9,308 bases of DNA from contig JBFHVZ010000161.1 in assembly GCA_041589295.1 (NCBI GenBank), forward strand, positions 1 to 9,308, given 5' to 3'. Source of the stretch: Bermanella sp041589295 (GTDB lineage: Bacteria; Pseudomonadota; Gammaproteobacteria; Pseudomonadales; Oceanobacteraceae). This document shows, piece by piece, positions 1 through 6,162 of this stretch. The translations under genes and the position numbers were made by a program. A model generated the notes under the pieces. That model was not told where the DNA came from. It was given only the letters and a program-made list of their open reading frames with translations, and ran no database searches. Position 1 is the first letter of the stretch. Each line of letters begins with the position of its first letter.

Positions 1-1
1 C

Positions 2-574
2 CGAAATCAATCGCAAGCAACCCAGCCAAGACAAACTCAGCCTGCACAGGCCGCACCCAAGATACTTAGTTTGTTTGCCATGAGTGGATCGATTCTTCCC
101 GAACTGTCCAACCCTAGACTCATTCAAAAGCTGCTTATGTCCCCCGCTGGCTTTGTTATATCAAAGCTGTTTAACCAACGGCTATTGCAGAAAAATATGA
201 TGCAGGTGTTTTCGAGAATTTATTTAGAAAGGCTATCTGCCCATGAACTAAACACCCTGTTCTCACGCTACTGGCAGCTGCTCGCACAGCAAAAAGGTCA
301 TAAAATTATTCATCGCCTAAATTTCTTCTTAAAAGATAGGATTCAATATGGTCAGCACTGGGCACAGGCTTGGCAGCAAAGCCAAGTACCCATTCGTTAT
401 GTGGCGGGCTTGCTGGACCCAATGTACGGCGACAAAGGTATTGAACAACTCGCAACACTTTCAGATAAGAAAGATATTCATGCCATCAAACACGCAGGGC
501 ACTTCCCACACATCGAAGCGCCAAAAGAGGTGTTTGGTTTACTAACGGAATTTATTCGTTTTCACGACGGCTAA
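2..574 (+). CDS. Alpha/beta-hydrolase fold protein, MEST-like, 3' part (5' end outside window)
   Basis: The frame is open from base 2 with no stop, so the gene starts before the window; the TTG at 71 and ATG at 80 are unlikely to be real starts. What is visible is the C-terminal part of an alpha/beta hydrolase. The segment around GSILPELSNPRLIQKLL resembles the cap region of the MEST/PEG1 group of hydrolases (recognised from memory). The end has the usual final strands: an acidic residue in GLLDPMYGD (Asp codon 416-418) and the catalytic-type His in HAGHFPHIEAP (codon 500-502). The nucleophile elbow is not in the window. Bases 2-58 encode a Gln/Ala/Pro-rich stretch that looks like a low-complexity insertion before the cap. 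It is probably a cytoplasmic hydrolase; the substrate cannot be predicted. It ends 164 bp before the TRAP gene and need not be co-transcribed with it. Confidence 0.85.
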   Translation, partial: RNQSQATQPRQTQPAQAAPKILSLFAMSGSILPELSNPRLIQKLLMSPAGFVISKLFNQRLLQKNMMQVFSRIYLERLSAHELNTLFSRYWQLLAQQKGHKIIHRLNFFLKDRIQYGQHWAQAWQQSQVPIRYVAGLLDPMYGDKGIEQLATLSDKKDIHAIKHAGHFPHIEAPKEVFGLLTEFIRFHDG

Positions 575-624
575 CCTCAGCCCATTGCCGACGACGAACA
601 GTGACTCACTACAGGCTGTCGCTC

Positions 625-639
625 GGCCCAAGGCCTTTT
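625..639 (+). terminator. Weak terminator-like hairpin after the hydrolase gene
   Basis: GGCC (625-628) and GGCC (632-635) form a 4-bp GC stem with a CAA loop, followed at once by TTTT. It lies 50 bp after the hydrolase stop codon. The stem is short, so it is at best a weak intrinsic terminator. Confidence 0.22.
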
Positions 640-648
640 CTGCGCTGT

Positions 649-678
649 TTGGCGAAATGAAAACCCCTCGACTAGACT
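649..678 (+). promoter_or_regulatory. Candidate sigma70 promoter for the TRAP-receptor/kinase operon
   Basis: TTGGCG (649-654) and TAGACT (673-678) are separated by 18 bp and each match 4 of 6 consensus bases. They lie about 60 bp before the TRAP receptor start codon. This is a weak match found by eye. Confidence 0.2.
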
Positions 679-691
679 CAATATATTTACT

Positions 692-718
692 CGAGTTGTT
701 ATACGAGTTCGTAATAAC
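692..718 (+). promoter_or_regulatory. Imperfect direct repeat downstream of candidate promoter
   Basis: CGAGTTGTTATA (692-703) is followed directly by CGAGTTCGTAATAAC (704-718), giving two CGAGTT half-sites with a 12-bp period. ACTCG (689-693) and CGAGT (704-708) also form an inverted pair. The position, just upstream of the TRAP receptor ribosome-binding site, fits an operator, but no regulator can be named. Confidence 0.25.
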
Positions 719-738
719 GCGACAGCAAGGGTCTTGCT

Positions 739-1800
739 ATGTCCACCAAATCTAGGTCTCTCATCATCAGCGTGATCCTAAGCGTCACCGCGCTTGCTGG
801 CTGTGGTTCCGATCAACCCAAGACCATTCGGTGGGACCTACAAGCACAGGCCACAGCCAACAGCATCGACTTCACAGAGCTGGTGGCGATGACCGAAAAA
901 ATAGAGGTCATGAGTGGCGGTCGATTTGTCATAAAGGCGCATCCGGGCGGAACCATTACCGGAGGGCCAGATATTTTTAATGCAGTAAAAAGCGGCCGCA
1001 TTCATATGGGAGCAGGCTGGCCCAACTGGTGGTCTGGCCAGCACCCAGCTTGGGCCGTGATGAACGCCGGCCCTTTTGACTTTATGAACATTGACGCCTC
1101 GTTACTGTTCTTTTTAGGCGGCGAAGGCACCCAGTTGGCCAATGAGCTCGCTAACCCTCAAGGCATTGAGTGGCGCGCGGCATGGTGGCCGGGTATGGAG
1201 TTCGGCTTACTGTCGCGCAAACCCATACGCGGCATTGATGACTTAAACGAGCTTAAGGTGCGCATTGGTCCGGGCCTACCTAGCGAAGTTTTGTCTGCCG
1301 TGTCTGGTGCATACACCATCCCGCTTGTGCCCGAAGAAATCAAAAGCGCCTTAGAAAGCGGTGCATTGGATGCAGTGGAATGGACAACGGCAGCAGGCGC
1401 ATGGAATTTAGGCCTAAATAGCATCGCCACCCATGCCATTGTGCCAGCCATTTGGCAGCCTTCCGTTTTGGCTGATTTTCTCATTAACAAACAGGCCTAC
1501 GAGGCACTGCCCGACGATTTAAAAATGATGCTTGATACCGCTCTTACCGCCTATACCCTGACCACTACAGTCAAAGCCAAACTGGCAGACTTTGAAGCGC
1601 TGGAAAATTTTAAAAACAACAACACAGAGATTCGCAACTGGAGCGCGCAAGACATTAAACGCTGGAAAGCAGTATCTGAACAGGTCCTAACAGACTATGC
1701 CGCAAAAGATGACTTTACCAAACGATTGATAGAGGCCAAAAAAGCCTTTAAATCAAAATACAACCGCTACTACCAATACTTTGGGCCTTATGACCAGTGA
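739..1800 (+). CDS. TRAP-type solute-binding lipoprotein (DctP/TakP-like), orphan receptor next to a kinase
   Basis: The 353-aa protein has the length and layout of a DctP-family TRAP extracytoplasmic solute receptor. Residues 1-22 form a lipoprotein signal with lipobox LAGC (Cys22), so it should be tethered to a membrane facing the periplasm. Family features include the first lobe with GGRFVIKAHPGG and IFNAVKSGRIHMG, the conserved carboxylate-binding Arg in ELKVRIGPG (Arg175), and a DAVEW motif (Glu214-Trp215) as in TakP-like 2-oxoacid receptors. Ligands of the family are usually organic acids; the actual ligand is unknown. AAGGG lies 7 nt before the ATG. The downstream kinase gene begins 3 nt after the stop codon, so the two are probably one transcript. 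No DctQ/DctM permease genes are beside it, which suggests a sensing role or use of a permease elsewhere. The family assignment is firm; the sensing role is inference. Confidence 0.93.
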   Translation: MSTKSRSLIISVILSVTALAGCGSDQPKTIRWDLQAQATANSIDFTELVAMTEKIEVMSGGRFVIKAHPGGTITGGPDIFNAVKSGRIHMGAGWPNWWSGQHPAWAVMNAGPFDFMNIDASLLFFLGGEGTQLANELANPQGIEWRAAWWPGMEFGLLSRKPIRGIDDLNELKVRIGPGLPSEVLSAVSGAYTIPLVPEEIKSALESGALDAVEWTTAAGAWNLGLNSIATHAIVPAIWQPSVLADFLINKQAYEALPDDLKMMLDTALTAYTLTTTVKAKLADFEALENFKNNNTEIRNWSAQDIKRWKAVSEQVLTDYAAKDDFTKRLIEAKKAFKSKYNRYYQYFGPYDQ

Positions 1801-1803
1801 CCC

Positions 1804-3693
1804 ATGAACTGGAATCTATCCACTCAGCGTAACTTTATCGTTTTATGCGTTGTGGTTACCGTACTCATGGTGACCCTGTTCTTTTGGCGTATTCATTTAG
1901 CCGACCAACAACTCCACAAAAACACAGACGAACGGGTTGCTGCCATTAGCATGCGTATTGCCAGCACACTGATTCCACTGGTTATCAACATATATAAAAA
2001 ATCCACCGAGCGCGCATTTACCGAAGAAACGGCCTCCGCCATTTTAGATGCTGAAATGCAGGTCGATTTTATTCGCGGCATTAAAGTTTACGGAAACTTT
2101 GGGCATATATTCACCGGCAAATACAAAAACCAAGACGACAAACTCATTACGACTTTAGACGATTTTTATTTTCGCACCTACGACATTGTCAGCGCCCGCT
2201 ATCCCGTTCGTCATCAAAATATGACCATAGGCAACATTGAAGTTTATTACACTTATAAACTGACTCGAGACCGTTTCCAATCCATTGTCATTCAAGAACT
2301 AATACAGTTCAGCTTAATCACCTTATTTGTATTTGTGCTGCTTTACATAACTCGCAAAGCGTCCATCGAAAAAATACGTGCAGAAAAATCCCTAGCCAAA
2401 TTAAACGCAACACAAACAGCATTACATAAGTCAGAGAAACTACTAATTGAAGCAAACAACTCTTTAGAAGAACAAGTTAAAAACCGCACACAAGAGCTAG
2501 AAGAAGCCAATAAAAAACTTACAAAAGCCACCGCTGATGCTAGACAAGCCAGCCAGTCTAAGAGTTTATTCCTTGCAAATATGAGCCACGAAATACGCAC
2601 ACCGATGAACGGTGTTATCGGCTTGACCGACCTACTGCTAAGGACCGACCTCAGTGAGCAACAAAGGGACTACCTTACTAAGCTCAAATTCTCATCGAAC
2701 AACTTATTGCATCTACTCAATGATATTTTGGACTTCTCAAAAATCGAAGCCGGTAAACTTTCTGTAGAATTCATCACCTTTAACTTTAGAGAAATGCTTG
2801 ACAGCATTCAGCAAACTTTTGCAGCCAAAGCTCAAGAAAAGAACATTGAATTGATTATCAACTACCCTTCTTCCTTTACGGATTATGTCGTTGGTGATGT
2901 GGTGCGCTGTTCACAAATTATTTCAAACTTGATTAGCAACGCCATTAAATTTACCGATACGGGGTCCGTTACTGTCAACGTCACACGAACAGACATAAGC
3001 GACCAAATAAAGATCAGCGTATTGGATACAGGCATTGGTATTTCGAGTGAACAACAGGCGCGTTTGTTTGCGCCGTTTTCACAGGCTGACGACTCCACCT
3101 CACGCAAATACGGGGGCACGGGTTTAGGTCTCGTAATCAGTAAGCATTTAGCCCTGCTTATGGGCGGCGATATTCACCTGAGCAGTGAACTGGGGCGCGG
3201 CACTCAGTTTGATGTTTTGCTAAATTTACCAGAAGCAAGTAAGGCGGAGGCAGAACAGTTACAAACTGAAACCACCATAGGCATTGATGTCCATGAGTCC
3301 AAAATTCTTAAAAACAAAACGCTTTTACTGGTGGAAGACATCGCAATCAACCGATTGATTGCACAAGAAGCATTTGAACAAGCTGGCCTAATTGTCCATT
3401 GTGCCGAGAATGGAAAGATAGCTGTAGAGATGGCCACGGCAGCTGACTACGACCTAATCGTGATGGACATTCAAATGCCCATCATGGATGGTTACGAAGC
3501 TACTCGGCTCATCCGTAAACTACCCAATCATCATCACACCCCCATTATTGCCATGACCGCCAACGCCATGTCAGACGACAAAGAGTTAAGTTTGGCTTCG
3601 GGGATGAATAGTCATTTAACCAAACCCATTCAAATTGAGCAGGCAGTGGCGGAATTAGAAAAGTTCATCAGTGAATCTAATCAGTCAATCTAA
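1804..3693 (+). CDS. Membrane-bound hybrid sensor histidine kinase (HisKA-HATPase-REC)
   Basis: This 629-aa inner-membrane kinase has TM1 at about residues 10-28, a periplasmic sensing region at about 30-160 with no motif I recognise, TM2 at about 166-183, and a long charged coiled coil at about 185-250. The dimerisation domain has the phospho-acceptor His262 in MSHEIRTPMNG. The ATPase domain has the N box (Asn379), G1 DTGIGI (Asp408) and G2 YGGTGLGL (436-443). The C-terminal receiver has Glu511/Asp512, phospho-acceptor Asp555 in VMDIQMP, Thr585 and Lys607. No Hpt or DNA-binding domain is present, so the final output must lie elsewhere. The start lies 3 nt after the TRAP receptor stop with no clear ribosome-binding site, so translational coupling is likely. 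The pairing suggests that the loaded TRAP lipoprotein signals to the periplasmic domain (inference). Confidence 0.95.
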   Translation: MNWNLSTQRNFIVLCVVVTVLMVTLFFWRIHLADQQLHKNTDERVAAISMRIASTLIPLVINIYKKSTERAFTEETASAILDAEMQVDFIRGIKVYGNFGHIFTGKYKNQDDKLITTLDDFYFRTYDIVSARYPVRHQNMTIGNIEVYYTYKLTRDRFQSIVIQELIQFSLITLFVFVLLYITRKASIEKIRAEKSLAKLNATQTALHKSEKLLIEANNSLEEQVKNRTQELEEANKKLTKATADARQASQSKSLFLANMSHEIRTPMNGVIGLTDLLLRTDLSEQQRDYLTKLKFSSNNLLHLLNDILDFSKIEAGKLSVEFITFNFREMLDSIQQTFAAKAQEKNIELIINYPSSFTDYVVGDVVRCSQIISNLISNAIKFTDTGSVTVNVTRTDISDQIKISVLDTGIGISSEQQARLFAPFSQADDSTSRKYGGTGLGLVISKHLALLMGGDIHLSSELGRGTQFDVLLNLPEASKAEAEQLQTETTIGIDVHESKILKNKTLLLVEDIAINRLIAQEAFEQAGLIVHCAENGKIAVEMATAADYDLIVMDIQMPIMDGYEATRLIRKLPNHHHTPIIAMTANAMSDDKELSLASGMNSHLTKPIQIEQAVAELEKFISESNQSI

Positions 3694-3699
3694 TCAGTC
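3674..3699 (+). repeat. 13-bp perfect tandem duplication across the kinase stop codon
   Basis: AATCTAATCAGTC occurs twice back to back (3674-3686 and 3687-3699). The stop TAA at 3691-3693 lies in the second copy. Without the duplication the reading frame would run through TTA to a TAA a few bases on, so the event changed only the last residues. It looks like recent replication slippage. Confidence 0.9.
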
Positions 3700-3749
3700 A
3701 TTATAAAGGCTAGACTGACCAACCTGTGTCCCTAAACGATTTTAATATG

Positions 3750-3765
3750 AAGCGACTTAACGCTT
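3750..3765 (+). terminator. Weak hairpin after the kinase operon
   Basis: AAGCG (3750-3754) and CGCTT (3761-3765) form a 5-bp stem with loop ACTTAA, followed by the AT-rich TATAA. There is no real T tract. TCAGTC/GACTGA (3694-3699 and 3713-3718) is another short inverted pair in the same gap. No convincing terminator for the kinase operon is visible. Confidence 0.2.
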
Positions 3766-3835
3766 TATAACGCCTGTTTAGGCACGGCTTCTAACGTAAA
3801 AAAGCCGACTGAATGTGATTAGCGTCTCGTTACAA
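3765..3835 (-). other. Candidate attC recombination site (integron cassette end), weak
   Basis: On the minus strand the 71-bp segment starts with the R''-like TTGTAAC and ends with CAGGC then GTTATAA, the same R' core as in the stronger site at 6517-6612. It begins 34 bp after the stop of the secreted-protein gene, the usual attC position. The tip forms a stem CGGCTT/AAGCCG (3785-3790 and 3802-3807), but the middle of the arms pairs poorly. It could be only a palindrome. A covariance-model scan for attC would settle it. Confidence 0.35.
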
Positions 3836-3869
3836 TTTTATTGGCATTAAATGACGAATTAATCACGCT

Positions 3870-4451
3870 TTAATTGAATCTTTTTATATCTACAGTTCCA
3901 TCATTATAAATCACTTCACACCACTCTCCACACGACATGGAGAAAAGCTTACCTTCATCGTATTTCAATAGTTCAGTATCTTGTTCTCCAGATATGTCAT
4001 CTCTGCAATGAATCTCAAGTAATTTTCCAAAAGATGAAAGCACACAGCTAGATCTGTTTATACTCCCATATCCAGTAACCTGAAGAATAGGTCGAGAGGA
4101 AAAAAAGTATTCATACCTTAAATCCCCACCATCCCATTTATATGTTTTAACCGGAAATTTGGATAATTCAATTGGTTTCAAGCAAGACTGTAGAACAATA
4201 TCTGATGTTTTCACCCACCAAGGTTTTCTACTATCTTCTGCGATTCTCAGCCAACTATTGTTTGACATTGAATCAACTTGACTTTTAGTCAGATAAATTA
4301 AATCCCCAAAATCAAGGGGAAAACAGCTAGTCCTATCATTTCTATCAATGCAGCCACTTGCACTTTCTTTATAAACATAAGCTAAGTGAAAATCCTCATC
4401 TGCAAAAGTTGAGAACACAGAGCAAAGCAAAATAATCAGGACTAATCTCAT
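3870..4451 (-). CDS. Secreted cysteine-rich protein of unknown function, cassette gene
   Basis: This 193-aa protein starts at the ATG at 4451; a TTG six bases earlier is possible but would add only two residues. Neither start has a good ribosome-binding site, but the gene lies only 9 bp after the stop of the ORF upstream, so coupling is possible. Residues 1-17 form a Sec signal peptide (hydrophobic core LVLIILLCSVFSTFA) with likely cleavage before DED, so the product is probably periplasmic or secreted. The mature part has seven Cys (34, 43, 90, 136, 149, 174, 178), which suggests disulfides. Residues about 46-86, ending WWVKTSDI, resemble a bacterial SH3-type fold (weak, by eye). I do not recognise the family. 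It appears more AT-rich than the operon to its left, in keeping with acquired cassette DNA. Confidence 0.72.
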   Translation of the reverse strand: MRLVLIILLCSVFSTFADEDFHLAYVYKESASGCIDRNDRTSCFPLDFGDLIYLTKSQVDSMSNNSWLRIAEDSRKPWWVKTSDIVLQSCLKPIELSKFPVKTYKWDGGDLRYEYFFSSRPILQVTGYGSINRSSCVLSSFGKLLEIHCRDDISGEQDTELLKYDEGKLFSMSCGEWCEVIYNDGTVDIKRFN

Positions 4452-4460
4452 AAGCAATCA

Positions 4461-4676
4461 TCAGTTCTTCGAAGTAAAGTGAAAGTGATTATAGTGAAGT
4501 CGGTCATTCCTTGTCTTTCCATAGTTCGTTTTTAAACCACTCGAATCCTTAGCTACTTCCCAAGGTGTAAATGTCTGAGTCACATTTCCCTGAGAATAGA
4601 TATTTGATGTAAGGCTTGACAAAACCATGTAAGCAAAACCATGGACACTCATCCTAAGTGACAAAACCATGGACAC
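4461..4676 (-). pseudogene. Remnant of a cassette ORF truncated by the RAYT-associated repeats
   Basis: The 71-codon frame is a composite. Its first 20 or so codons (4617-4676) are the translation of the 28-bp tandem repeats, which happen to lack stops and supply ATG codons. Only the last 51 or so codons (4461-4616) look like a real protein end, with TFTPWEVAKDSSGL and the aromatic/His-rich HYNHFHF near the C-terminus. The 5' part of the original gene is not found on the other side of the transposase: bases 6065-6162 have stops in all three minus frames. I do not recognise the family. The stop lies 9 bp before the start of the secreted-protein gene, so the two may have been one bicistronic cassette. 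Alternatively this is a short intact gene using the GTG inside the remnant. Confidence 0.45.
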
Positions 4677-4686
4677 TCATCCTAAG
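4617..4686 (+). repeat. Left repeat array: three tandem units of a 28-bp repeat, two of them incomplete
   Basis: The full unit (4659-4686) begins TGACAAAACCATG and ends with the core GACACTCATCCTAAG. The preceding unit (4634-4658) is identical but lacks the initial TGA. The first unit (4617-4633) has TGACAAAACCATG followed directly by TAAG, so it lacks 11 bp of the core. Each full unit contains the core that recurs inverted on the right side of the transposase. Confidence 0.9.
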
Positions 4687-4696
4687 AAAAAAGCGC

Positions 4697-4744
4697 CAGA
4701 TGAGCAATGAATCTGCTCGATATTTCAGCCATTCTTCTGATGGC
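4697..4744 (+). promoter_or_regulatory. Two successive hairpins upstream of the transposase
   Basis: GAGCA (4702-4706) pairs with TGCTC (4714-4718), or alternatively CAGAT (4697-4701) with ATCTG (4711-4715). GCCAT (4728-4732) pairs with ATGGC (4740-4744). They sit between the left repeats and the transposase start. In RAYT systems such structures can be subterminal transposase-binding elements or mRNA leader structures; which applies here cannot be read from the sequence. Confidence 0.35.
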
Positions 4745-4801
4745 ATTAAGCATTCATCTGCGTATGGTTTGTGGGTCAAAACATGAATCAAGGATCGAGT
4801 C

Positions 4802-5800
4802 ATGCCTAAACCCCGCTCTCAGCAAGTGTCGTTAGAAGCAACACCTTTTTATCATTGTGTCTCGCGTTGTGTACGCCGTGCATTTTTGTGCGGCATTGAT
4901 AAGTCTAACGGTGCTAGCTATGAGCATCGTCGTGCGTGGGTGGAGGAACAGCTTTTAAAGCAAAGCGAAGTATTTGCCATTGATGTTGCGACTTACGCAA
5001 TCATGTCAAACCACTATCATGTGGTACTTCATATTAACAAAGCTAAAGCGGATACTTGGACTGATGAGGAAGTCATTGAGCGCTGGCATTCTCTGTATAA
5101 AGGCAACCCGCTCAGCCAACGCTTTATGCTGGACCCTGAGCAACTTTCGCAGGTTCAGTGGGAACGCTTGCAAGAATACGCGGCAGTGTGGCGTGAACGA
5201 TTGTGTGATATCAGTTGGTTTATGCGGCGATTAAATGAGTTTATTTCCCGCCAAGCAAATTACGAGGATGGCTGCACAGGTCATTTTTGGGAAGGTCGCT
5301 TTAAATCGCAAGCCTTGCTGGATGAAAAAGCGCTAGCCGCATGTTTGGCGTATGTGGATTTAAACCCGGTACGAGCAAAGATGGCAGTAACACCTGAAAA
5401 ATTAGAGCACACGTCCGTCAAACAACGCGCAGCGAAAGTGAAAGCTGCGCACAGTCCGAACCATCCCAACCAACAGCCAAAGCGTTTAATGCCATTTGAA
5501 GGCTATGAACGCAAAGAGATGCCGTTTGGACTACCCTTTCGTTTGACGGATTACTTGGAGTTAGTAGATTGGACGGGTCGACAGATTCGTCAGGATAAAC
5601 GTGGTGCCATTCATTCTAAGCTACCGCCGATTCTTTCAAGGCTGGGTATCGAAGATGAAAATTGGTTGGAACTCACTACTAGATTTGAGGCTAACTTTAA
5701 GGACTTAGTTGGTTCAGCTATTTCGCTCGATGCATCACTATCGGTTTTCAAACGGCAACGACGAACAAGCATTCAAAATAGCCAAGCGCTGTTGGCTTAG
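4802..5800 (+). CDS. REP-associated tyrosine transposase (RAYT, Y1_Tnp family)
   Basis: The 332-aa protein belongs to the IS200-like Y1 (HUH) transposase family, in the larger RAYT subgroup common in marine gammaproteobacteria. The N-terminal PFYHCVSRCVRRAFLCG is typical of that group. The metal-binding HUH motif is His71-Tyr72-His73 in SNHYHVVLHI. The nucleophilic Tyr is Tyr184 in AYVDLNPVRA, equivalent to the Tyr in the DYIYINPV segment of E. coli TnpA_REP. GHFWEGRFKSQALLDE lies between them. Both catalytic elements are present and the frame is intact, so it may be active. The C-terminal region of about 110 aa (RLTDYLELVDWTGRQIR) is the usual extension of this subgroup. AAGGA (4790-4794) lies 7 nt before the ATG. 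It is the only plus-strand gene in the cassette region and is flanked by repeated inverted motifs. It should act on single-stranded DNA at those repeats (family knowledge plus inference). Confidence 0.93.
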   Translation: MPKPRSQQVSLEATPFYHCVSRCVRRAFLCGIDKSNGASYEHRRAWVEEQLLKQSEVFAIDVATYAIMSNHYHVVLHINKAKADTWTDEEVIERWHSLYKGNPLSQRFMLDPEQLSQVQWERLQEYAAVWRERLCDISWFMRRLNEFISRQANYEDGCTGHFWEGRFKSQALLDEKALAACLAYVDLNPVRAKMAVTPEKLEHTSVKQRAAKVKAAHSPNHPNQQPKRLMPFEGYERKEMPFGLPFRLTDYLELVDWTGRQIRQDKRGAIHSKLPPILSRLGIEDENWLELTTRFEANFKDLVGSAISLDASLSVFKRQRRTSIQNSQALLA

Positions 5801-5837
5801 CGCCGAATCAACATCCCCTTCTAAAAAAATTTCCTCA

Positions 5838-5851
5838 TTGGCAGTCGCCAA
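5838..5851. repeat. Short hairpin after the transposase
   Basis: TTGGC (5838-5842) and GCCAA (5847-5851) form a 5-bp stem with loop AGTC, 38 bp after the transposase stop. There is no T tract on the plus strand, so it is not a convincing terminator. It may be a subterminal element of the RAYT unit. Confidence 0.3.
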
Positions 5852-5946
5852 GAATCTCGCTTGTTTTGAATTCGTGTCTTTGTGATTTACCAGCGCAATT
5901 CTTGTGGTCCCTGTCTTTGAAATTCAACTTTTTGATCAGAAAATAT

Positions 5947-5964
5947 CTGCCGCGTGCCGCGCAG
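5947..5964. repeat. GC-rich imperfect palindrome (REP-like)
   Basis: CTG-C-CGCG (5947-5954), loop TGC (5955-5957), CGCG-CAG (5958-5964): a 7-bp stem with one bulged C on the left arm. A GC-rich hairpin with a bulge downstream of a RAYT gene resembles REP elements, but only one copy is in the window. The rest of the 454-bp gap between the transposase and the next gene holds the repeats, hairpin and attC-like site listed separately; I see no gene in it. Confidence 0.4.
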
Positions 5965-5986
5965 GATTAATTGGCTTCGGTCTTTC

Positions 5987-6064
5987 TTAGTGGACTTCTT
6001 AGGGTGACTGTCTTATTTATTGTGTTAGTGGACTTCTTAGGGTGACTGTCTTATTTATTGTGTT
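5987..6064 (+). repeat. Right repeat array: two perfect 38-bp tandem units
   Basis: Units at 5987-6024 and 6025-6062 are identical, and the next two bases also match. Each starts TTAGTGGACTTCTTAGGG and contains CTTAGGGTGACTGTC, the inverted counterpart (13 of 15) of the core in the left array. Perfect identity implies a recent duplication. Confidence 0.92.
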
Positions 6065-6097
6065 CTGTGTAATGTTGGTACTTTTTACGTGCCGTGT

Positions 6098-6138
6098 GAC
6101 ACCTCCATATAGGGTCAAATATTACTATATAGGGTGTC
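6098..6138. repeat. Inverted repeat with RAYT-end-like sequence
   Basis: GACACCTCCATATAG (6098-6112) and CTATATAGGGTGTC (6125-6138) form an imperfect stem of about 13 pairs with a 12-nt loop. The AGGGTG...TC side resembles the core of the right repeat array. It may be a degenerate outer end of the RAYT element or an independent REP-like element. TATAGGGT is also present as a direct repeat on both sides of the loop. Confidence 0.5.
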
Positions 6139-6162
6139 TACTTTTCGTGGGTAGCTTGGGAG

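Larger units (their letters stand above)
4617..6064 (+). mobile_element. RAYT (TnpA_REP-like) element with repeat arrays at both ends
   Basis: The Y1 transposase gene is bracketed by tandem repeats: 4617-4686 on the left and 5987-6064 on the right. The 15-bp core GACACTCATCCTAAG on the left matches the reverse complement of the right core, GACAGTCACCCTAAG, at 13 of 15 positions. The gene is therefore flanked by inverted terminal motifs, each amplified in tandem. No target-site duplication is visible. The true right limit is uncertain because a related hairpin lies at 6098-6138. RAYT genes are classically domesticated and associated with REP sequences; whether this unit still moves is unknown. 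Confidence 0.55.

Noticed and set aside
698..704. GTTATAC heptamer identical to the attC core, upstream of the TRAP gene
   Set aside because: No facing R'' core or long palindrome surrounds it. It is part of a short direct repeat and most likely coincidental.
4617..4686. Tandem repeats as a CRISPR array
   Set aside because: Units are directly adjacent with no spacers, only three occur, and no cas genes are in the window.
5221..5280. Phe instead of Tyr in the NEFISRQAN segment, suggesting a dead transposase
   Set aside because: Aligning by the motif before NPV shows the nucleophile is Tyr184 in AYVDLNPVRA, which is present. The substituted position is not catalytic.
5817..5851. Hairpin TTGGC/GCCAA with the nearby A/T tract as a terminator
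   Set aside because: For the transposase the T tract is on the wrong side, and for the minus strand no gene ends here.
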